Part shown: in pieces, positions 57,105 through 64,000 of the stretch
How the letters are laid out: each line of letters starts with the position of its first letter
How positions within the stretch are numbered: position 1 is the first letter of the stretch
Source of the DNA: Amyloporia xantha
Lineage: Eukaryota > Basidiomycota > Agaricomycetes > Polyporales > Adustoporiaceae
DNA length: 64,000 bases
Assembly: GCA_036971615.1 (NCBI GenBank)
Contig: JAYKKR010000037.1
Coordinates: 186,001-250,000, forward strand
Reading direction: 5' to 3'
Notes under the pieces: model-generated
Told to the model about the DNA's origin: nothing
What the model saw: only the letters and a program-made list of their open reading frames with translations
Databases searched by the model: none
Made by a program: the position numbers and the translations under genes

Positions 57105-58580
57105 AATAATGTCTCTGTCACGTCGCTAGCTGTATTTGTCTCTGACGCAATGCGTCCTATTGGCCCGTGTATCTCGTATCCCGAATGGCGCTGGACTGTG
57201 TACTATTTCCTTCCCTGGTGGTGTGCTGACATCTACTGTGACAATTTAGTGCTTGGATGACTCTAATGGACTGTCGATTTGTGCCGCGGACTCCGTTTGT
57301 TAATCCTTCGTCGTCCGTCCGGATCTTTATCGTATCTATCGGGAATCAATGTATTACACACTTGTCAGGTTAGTATGATCGGATGTTGAGGAATAATTAG
57401 TCGTTCTCCTTGGGGTTCTGTGCGTTGTGGAATTGTGAGGTCTGAGCGAGAAGTGTGAGATTGGTCAGTGCGTGTTCTGTATGCCGCTCAGCTATTTACA
57501 GGCCCATCTTACTGGTAATTTGACGACCAAAAAATTACTTGCCGTTGTGGGGTGGGATAATACATCGTTGAACCCTTGTGCAGCCATCGGCCTCAACGCT
57601 TACAAGCCTCCACGGTCTGCGAGTGTATGCCACGGAGAATAACGTTATGTCGGGCTGAGAAATCGCCACAGTTCGCTCATTAGCAGCGTTCGATATTCCG
57701 ACAAAAAGCTTGTGTATGTCGAGGCGTTTTCCATATGACAGTAGCTGCAATCTACGCTCCACTCCGTAAGCCGAGCTGTAGGGAGTTAGAAGTTCAACCT
57801 GACGGCCGAGAGGGAGTTTTTCTATATGTGACAGGTCCGTAATAGTATATTCAATTGGCTCGCGCCTACGATGCATCCGGGATTGTTTTGATAAAAGAAA
57901 CAGCCACGGTACTTCAGCCCACTCAATCATAATCGGAAAATCCAAAATATGGACACATACATATATAGGGCGAACGTAGGTGAGTTTGAGGCACCTTTTG
58001 AAATGCCCGGGGAGTGGCTCAACGAAGTTGCCAGAAAAGGCAGGCCACCTGCCGCATCAGGCATTTGTGTAGCAACAAGACTCGGATCTCAGATCGCACA
58101 ATACAGCCCAATGCAACGGGAACGTGTCTGTGTCAGCACTATCACACCGATCATGTTCTATATATATTCAGTATTCAATAGTCACTAGTCAATATTTAAT
58201 GCCGGTTCAGTATTATCGCAGCGGCAGCCTGGATTAGGACATGGGTATGCGATAGATGTGCAGGTCATTCATGAGCAGCGTCTTGAATTGCCGCCCTTTC
58301 TCACAGCCCTGCTATGAAATACTCTTTGCCTCGTCTATCAACCCTCGGAAGGCCGCCGCGCGAGGGCATGCTTCAAGCGGAGTCCAGCTTCCCTCAAGCG
58401 CAGACAGATAAATTGCTGTTAAAGTGTAGCCCTCACATACTGATCCCCCTCGCCGCGAAGCAGTCGGCTTACTATGGCTCAAGTCGCAGCAGAGCAGTCC
58501 AGTTGGAAATGATTATTCATCTATATTCTCCAAATTACATGGCCATGTATATATCCAAGAAATATTACTCAACGAGGCTC
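57105..58580. other. Intergenic region with a possible minus-strand ORF
   Basis: Mostly AT-richer sequence between the forkhead gene and LIG4. A single-exon minus-strand frame from an ATG at 57930 to 57535 (about 130 codons, with LPLGRQVELLTPYSSAYGVE) is protein-like in composition but matches no family I know and lacks other support. I leave it as a candidate only. Confidence 0.35.
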
Positions 58581-61500
58581 TTACAACTTGATCCGAAGGA
58601 AAAAACATAGATGCGGAAAGGGCGTGACCCACGTCATGGGTTGAATTCTACAATAAATGGTCAGGAACAGAGAAACAAGCGACGCATGACGGTCCTTGCC
58701 TTCCTCATCCAGTAACGTCCCTTCGTCCAAACAAGCTTGGATGAACTCGGCGACAACCAAATGTCGGCGTTTGGGTCTACAGGCTCAATCAGACATCTCA
58801 ACGAAGAGAACACGCGGCCAATACATACTTTGACGTCCGTCCAATGAGCTCTAGTCGTCGGCCCATGTCACGCTTGTCCACGACGACGTGCGTCAGCTTC
58901 GGCTCATCCAGATCAACGACCCGACCGCCATTCTCTGTGATCAATTTCGATAAAACGTCGAAACTGAAGAACAATTATGAGATGTGTGCTCCGCTGCGCA
59001 CAATGTCACCGAGACTTGCCTCTTGTTTAGTTGCTCCTCATTTTTCGACTTGATCGTCATTGCGTGCTTCTTGGCATTCGCAGGGGAGTCGAGGTAAAAA
59101 CATCTGATGGGCGATTAACATGATGGCAGAACCAGACATGGAGACCCGCAGTGCTTACAAATGCTTGAAAATAAGGTCCTGGTCATACTCCATAGCATCT
59201 TCAGTCTCGCCCATACGGACGGGATTATCATGCTGCAAGAGAAGACATAAGACTCGATTCAAGTGCAAGGGCCAGGAGGCCAAACGGAAGGCAAACCTCA
59301 GAAATATGAGTGTCTTTGAGCTGTGACTAACGAGAAGTTCAATGAACATAAAGCTTGGCGTTGCTCGGTACACGTACGCTAGCATCTCGAACGGACGCGT
59401 CTGGCGAAACACCCGCAGGCCACACGTCCACCCAGCCGTCGCCGTCGTCTTCCTCCGGATTGATGTCTTCGTCCCGATTCACGTCCTCGTTGTCTGAATC
59501 CGGCTCGGTCTCGCTGTCCGTTTCGGCATGAAGGGCTTCAGGTGTGTTCGAGCTCCCCTTGACGTCAAACCAATCCGCCAGCGAGAGGTCCTCTTCCTCG
59601 GCGTCATCCACTTCGGACAAATTCCTCGCTGGATGCGTAGGACCCGAGACGTTGGCCTCATCATCGCTGGCGTCGTCCAGATTATAGTCGTCCTCTTCCA
59701 TGCGACGAGATGTGGCATGGAAGAAATACCTGTTGAGTCATGCGATGCATCAGTGGGGCGAGCCCGCATACGACGACGCGGCACGCACTTCTTTTTCAGA
59801 GGGACCAACTCGCCCACCGCGATGCAGTCCATGATCCACTGAGGTCTGATTATGTCGCAGACATCCTTGTTCATGATGAGTTTGATGTCGTACGCTTCCC
59901 GCACGTCCTGTGAGCATCTAGAAGACCGTACTTACAATATTGAGTACGTACGGGTAGCGGCGCCTCCATAAACCACTAGGACGTCAGGGTTATCTTTCGC
60001 GATCTGCACATACTTGCCTCCATTGGCATGAATCCTATTGACGCGATCAGCATAGTACCAACATGTGACTCTAGGCGTGTGGCTGACAGTTTGAGTAGCT
60101 CCCTCTTGTCCTGCTCGCCGCTCCTCGATTTGGGATCGGATGCAACCACTTACATGATGTCAAAATACGCATACACAGAAGCAAGAGTGGATACCGACTG
60201 AATGTCATGCCATCGAAGAGATCACTCTCGACTTCGATGTCTTTGAGTTTGAGTCCTTGATATTCGGGCATCACAGACACCTGAAGCCATGTTGATCATG
60301 ATATACTGTCGTGTAACAAACTAGAGACACCCACTTTCTTAACTGTCTTTTTCTGACGCTTCTTAGGCTTCCTTTAAATTATATAAACTTCGAGGATGGT
60401 CAGGAATAGATGAGGCTCTCACCCTTCATCAACCTCCATCTTCCTCTTCCTTTCTGCTCGCAAGCTTTCTAGTACAGCTATGATGTAAGAGTTTAGCTCA
60501 CGGACTATCGCATCACATTCAACTGCTCAGACCTGTGGCTGTCATACAATCCGAGATGCCCAGGTCGTCACGTATTTGGAGGGCACGCGGGAACCGCATT
60601 GTCAATCCCATATGATATTGGTCTATCAATAGCTCGTTCAGCATAACATCTCCGTAGACATTGAAAATTTTACCTGAACTGGTGATTTCCGCGGCCTTGA
60701 CTTTGAGAATGAACGAGCTGCGTGGAAGTGAGTCAGGTTCATACGCAAGGAACAGAAGTAAATGCACTGACTCTTCTGGCTCGAGGTATATATCACCTTT
60801 GTCTTCGTTACCTCTCTTCGAGACTTCAAAGAAACTGGGGGGATTCTTTGGATCCCACTCCTTCCATGGTTTTTGCCGTATCCAGATATAGTCTGCATAC
60901 GACAATCCGGTCCCGATACGGACAAAGCTGCTGTACCTGCAGGTAACACCGTGTTAAGCACAGCCTTGCTAAATGACGTTGAATTTCCTACTTCGGTTCA
61001 TCTTCATCAGCTGGCCGTCGATCATCAAGGACGGCGCAAATTAACGTAGAAACACCTCCTGAACGTCTCCCAGTACCATAGTTGCCCGCTGAGCGGCCTA
61101 ATTAGCGCATGACCCAGAAGGTCCGAAATGTGACGTATGACCAACCTACGACAAGGACATCTACTGTCTCCCCCATATTATCCTACCCAAGGTCTCAATG
61201 CTTCGAAGGATTAGCTCTATGGGTCTTACTCACCATATACTCTGGCTTCACCTGCTAGAGCCTTTAGAAACAGGTCTCCCTATACAGGAAGAGACGCTCA
61301 CTTTAATCCAATCCTTGTTGCGTCCATTCAGAATATACTCGGAATCAGGGTGCTTGATTACGAGTCCCTCGCCTCGCGAAGCAACGATGTCCTCCATTCG
61401 GCTTCGCACGTCTTTCGCAGTGCGGCCCTCGTACTCAACTGCAAACTCGATGCGTCCTTTGACCTCTTGCAGGCAAGCTCGTAGATTGCGCTTTCGGAAC

Positions 61501-63277
61501 TTTAGAGACTTGTGCAGCAGAGACATGCCGTTGAGATAAAGGAGATCGAACACCTTGACTGGGAGAATCGAAGAATTAGAAAGCGAAAATTTGAGTCATT
61601 AGAGAGAACATACAGCAGGGGCGAGGGTTATGTTCCTTTTTCGACCTATCTGCGATAACCTTACAATTCTGAATGATGCTCCGATAACGCCGCGCTTACC
61701 TAGGGCTGCCGTCTTTAGGGTTCCAAACGGAAGATTGCGTTCGGATACCGGATCCCAGACCAGCATCTCGCCGTCGAGAATCAGCCTATTAAGTATCATT
61801 TGTGTTTATCATCCGAGGAGTTCAAGAGACAACCTACTCATCCACGCGAGAATCAAAAGTCTTGTGTATATAGGGCGTCAAACTGCCAGTTGCAAGATGC
61901 TTGCCATACAGATACGTGTAGTCCTTCCCTTTTCTGAGAAGGGGCATATAAATCTTAGCACAATGACCGGCGGAAGAAGCCTTATTGACATACCTCGAGC
62001 AATAAAAGTACTCGTTGCCTCGCTTGTGCAACTGCACACGTTCGCCATCAAGTTTCTCCTCGATGATAAATGCTCTCCCCTGCATTTCTTTTACCGAGTC
62101 TTCGACCTTGCGCGTAGGCCGCTTGCATAACATTGGCGCGAACGCTCTGAAGAGCTGCACCGCTTTGTCCTGCATGCGACTGCAATTTAGCCTGGACATG
62201 CCATGGAGTGGACAAGATCAATGCACCTCCTCGTTCAGCCTTCGAGTCGGATCCCACAGTTCCCAGACAATCTTCTTGAGATCGGAGCAGGTATTGTAGA
62301 GATCATGTGCGTCCGGATGAAAAACGGAGAATACAGTCGTTTCCTTTACGGATATCTGCATATCTGGAAATTATCGCGGCCCAGAGGTCTCAGTGATGGC
62401 CTCTGCACATGAGAACTGAAGGAGCGCGACCTTTAAGGATGATTCTCACAATCCAGCGCTGCTCCTCTGGCGTGCTGCGATTGTATATGCGCTGCATAAT
62501 TTTGGATTGGGCATCCCTGAGACCATATGCGAGGTCAGATGCACCAATTTAAAAATCAGTGATCGGGTACTGACGATCTTCCTATATTCTTTGCGATGTC
62601 GTCGAGTAGATTGTTGAGCTCTTCTATGGTCAACGTCCCTTCCATGACTGAAGAGCGTTTGCTTATGACCTCGTACAACACTGTAGGAAAATCTCCTGAG
62701 GATTTCTGTGCGGGTAGGTGAACAAATATTCCTAGTCCGATTCATTGTTCATGACCAGAAGTAGACGTACATCTCTCTCAGTGGGCTTCTTCCAGTTGAG
62801 AAGACGAATTGCGTCAGGATCCCTTGTGCCCAGTGGTATGAGTTTGATGTATATTTTGGCCAGATTTTTTTCTTTCAGACCGTAGACTGCGCGCTCACGG
62901 TCTTTCTGTGATAGAATGAATATCGTCTGCAATATCATGAGACAAAGCAAACATGCCTGAGGTAGAATCAGGCGCAAAACAGGATATAGGTCATAGCCCT
63001 TCTCCTCTCTCCAATGCTGTGTGTTTGCCACTCAATCAGAGATGACGAGGGTCATTAATTTGACGTAGCCTACATTGAACCACGAGTCTAAAAGCTTCCT
63101 TCGCTTTTCTGGCTTGCGCTCGCTCTGTAGCTTGTCGAACAGAGCAGCAAGCACATGAAATGGGGCACTACCTCTATTCTGTGGCGGTGGGGAATAGACG
63201 ACCGCATGGTCCTCAGCCGCGACAGCGTTGAGACGAGGGGATGAAGGAGGCGAGGAAGGCGCCGGGGTTGGAAGCAT
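58581..63277 (-). CDS. LIG4: DNA ligase IV
   Basis: ATP-dependent ligase of non-homologous end joining, nuclear. Intron-rich gene. ATG 63277-63275 opens [20 protein letters not shown]. The DNA-binding domain ([53 protein letters not shown]) is followed by the adenylation motif with catalytic lysine in [20 protein letters not shown] (about 62000-62060), [27 protein letters not shown] and DWIKVKPEY. OB-fold exons follow. Two BRCT regions close the protein: the first ends [20 protein letters not shown] (about 59800-59870) and the second has [20 protein letters not shown] (about 58850-58920). A ~120-residue acidic segment (about 59340-59700) lies between them, where XRCC4/Lif1 binds in relatives. 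The exact C-terminus (stop near 58581) is uncertain. Confidence 0.9.
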
Positions 63278-63628
63278 GACGTAAAATAGTGACTTGTGAA
63301 GTTGTGTCGTGAAATTAAGCGACCACGGACAAGACAATACTGCTGGCTGTGGCGGGTTGTGGCAAATTGTGGGAGGCCGCCACCGCTCACGCTAACAGAC
63401 ATAATACATCAGCGAGCTTATAAGACGTGGGTATCTGTGGTCAAAATCCCCTCACCTGAATCGAGGTCTCCGATTGTTAGAGTACGCGTTTGAGTCGTTC
63501 CTGAATCCTGAGCAATGGTTCGAAACTAAAGTCTGCGGTTGTCGTTTGACTGGTGTTGCCAGGTTGTGGCAGAAAACGTTTCAGAGATTCCCTTACACAG
63601 TAGATATTGTATTTCGATCGAGTTCAAG
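63278..63628. promoter_or_regulatory. LIG4 / downstream gene divergent region
   Basis: 351 bp between the LIG4 ATG and the ATG at 63629. It contains two gtggcgggttgtggcaaattgtgg-type G/T-rich repeats near 63350 but no identified factor site. Confidence 0.35.
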
Positions 63629-64000
63629 ATGGTGCGCGTTGCGAGTGGTAAGTGCTACTGACGGAGATAGTAACGGGCTCATGATCTTGAGGTCGCGCCG
63701 AACGCGTCGCATCACGTGCCGTATCATGCGTGAAATAAGCTGTCCCCTTGCTCAGGCTTGCTGATCGAGTTCTCAAGCCCAGACTGTAAGTACCTTGGCA
63801 TCTCAAATTGCGAGGGATTGCGCTGTGGAAAACCAAAACCTTTCTCAACGCCCCATGTTGACCCTTCTCGCTGCTTGATTGTGTGCCGCTTATTCTGTGA
63901 CGGTACACGCCTGGGATCCATAGACGTCTACTCTGCCAGTGGTTAGGCGATGTGCTGTGCCTTTCTTCTCAGCTGGCTTTCCTTTCCCTGGACTACGTCA
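63629..64000 (+). CDS. 5' part of an unidentified gene, 3' partial
   Basis: ATG 63629 with a clean intron (gtaagtgc at 63648 to ctcag at 63755) gives MVRVASGLLIEFSSPD, followed by a second donor-like gtaagtacc near 63788. The KGxLIE-like start recalls the tiny TFIIH subunit Tfb5, but the following residues do not fit well, so no name is given. The gene runs off the right edge. Confidence 0.35.

Overview
This is nuclear DNA of a basidiomycete, most likely an Agaricomycete (mushroom-forming or wood-rot class). The evidence is short 46-80 nt GT-AG introns with CTRAY-like branch sites, several families of Agaricomycete type, and a KDZ transposase next to a TET/JBP-type dioxygenase, a pairing known from mushroom genomes.

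Left third (1-20.9 kb): an accessory, element-like region very rich in CGCG. Its core is a convergent pair: a TET/JBP-like 2OG-Fe(II) dioxygenase (7580-8480, +) and a KDZ transposase with a CxC2 cysteine cluster (8561-12133, -). Upstream of the transposase lie two tandem copies of an unrecognised gene with a duplicated promoter (12392-13154 and 13892-14728). The core is flanked by two diverged direct copies of one module (about 2.2-7.58 kb and 15.4-20.88 kb). Each module holds a minus-strand gene for an acidic Zn2Cys6 plus coiled-coil protein, a short divergent promoter, a plus-strand gene built from repeated exons encoding R-x-R-S-P-[IV]-D-L motifs that resemble SUMO-interacting motifs, a ~166-bp tandem array, and a conserved ~50-bp tail.

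Middle (21-46 kb): a patchwork of duplications. It holds a 25-bp minisatellite, three ankyrin/SEC-C/MYND genes (one lacking half its MYND finger), two DUF1275 membrane-protein genes duplicated with their 3' flanks, two DOPA 4,5-dioxygenase genes plus a remnant, and a single-pass glycoprotein gene. Conserved genes in between are cystathionine beta-synthase (CYS4), a ribosome-assembly protein (RSA3-like) and bifunctional ADE2.

Right third (46-64 kb): housekeeping genes in ordinary order. These are MZT1, SF3B1/HSH155, AP-1 gamma-adaptin (APL4, -), a small unknown gene, a forkhead transcription factor, DNA ligase IV (LIG4, -) and the start of another gene.

Many accessory ORFs are broken by single-base shifts, mostly in or beside G/C runs. 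These may be real decay or homopolymer errors in the assembly. Exon models were made by eye from splice signals and protein-family knowledge; no database search was run.
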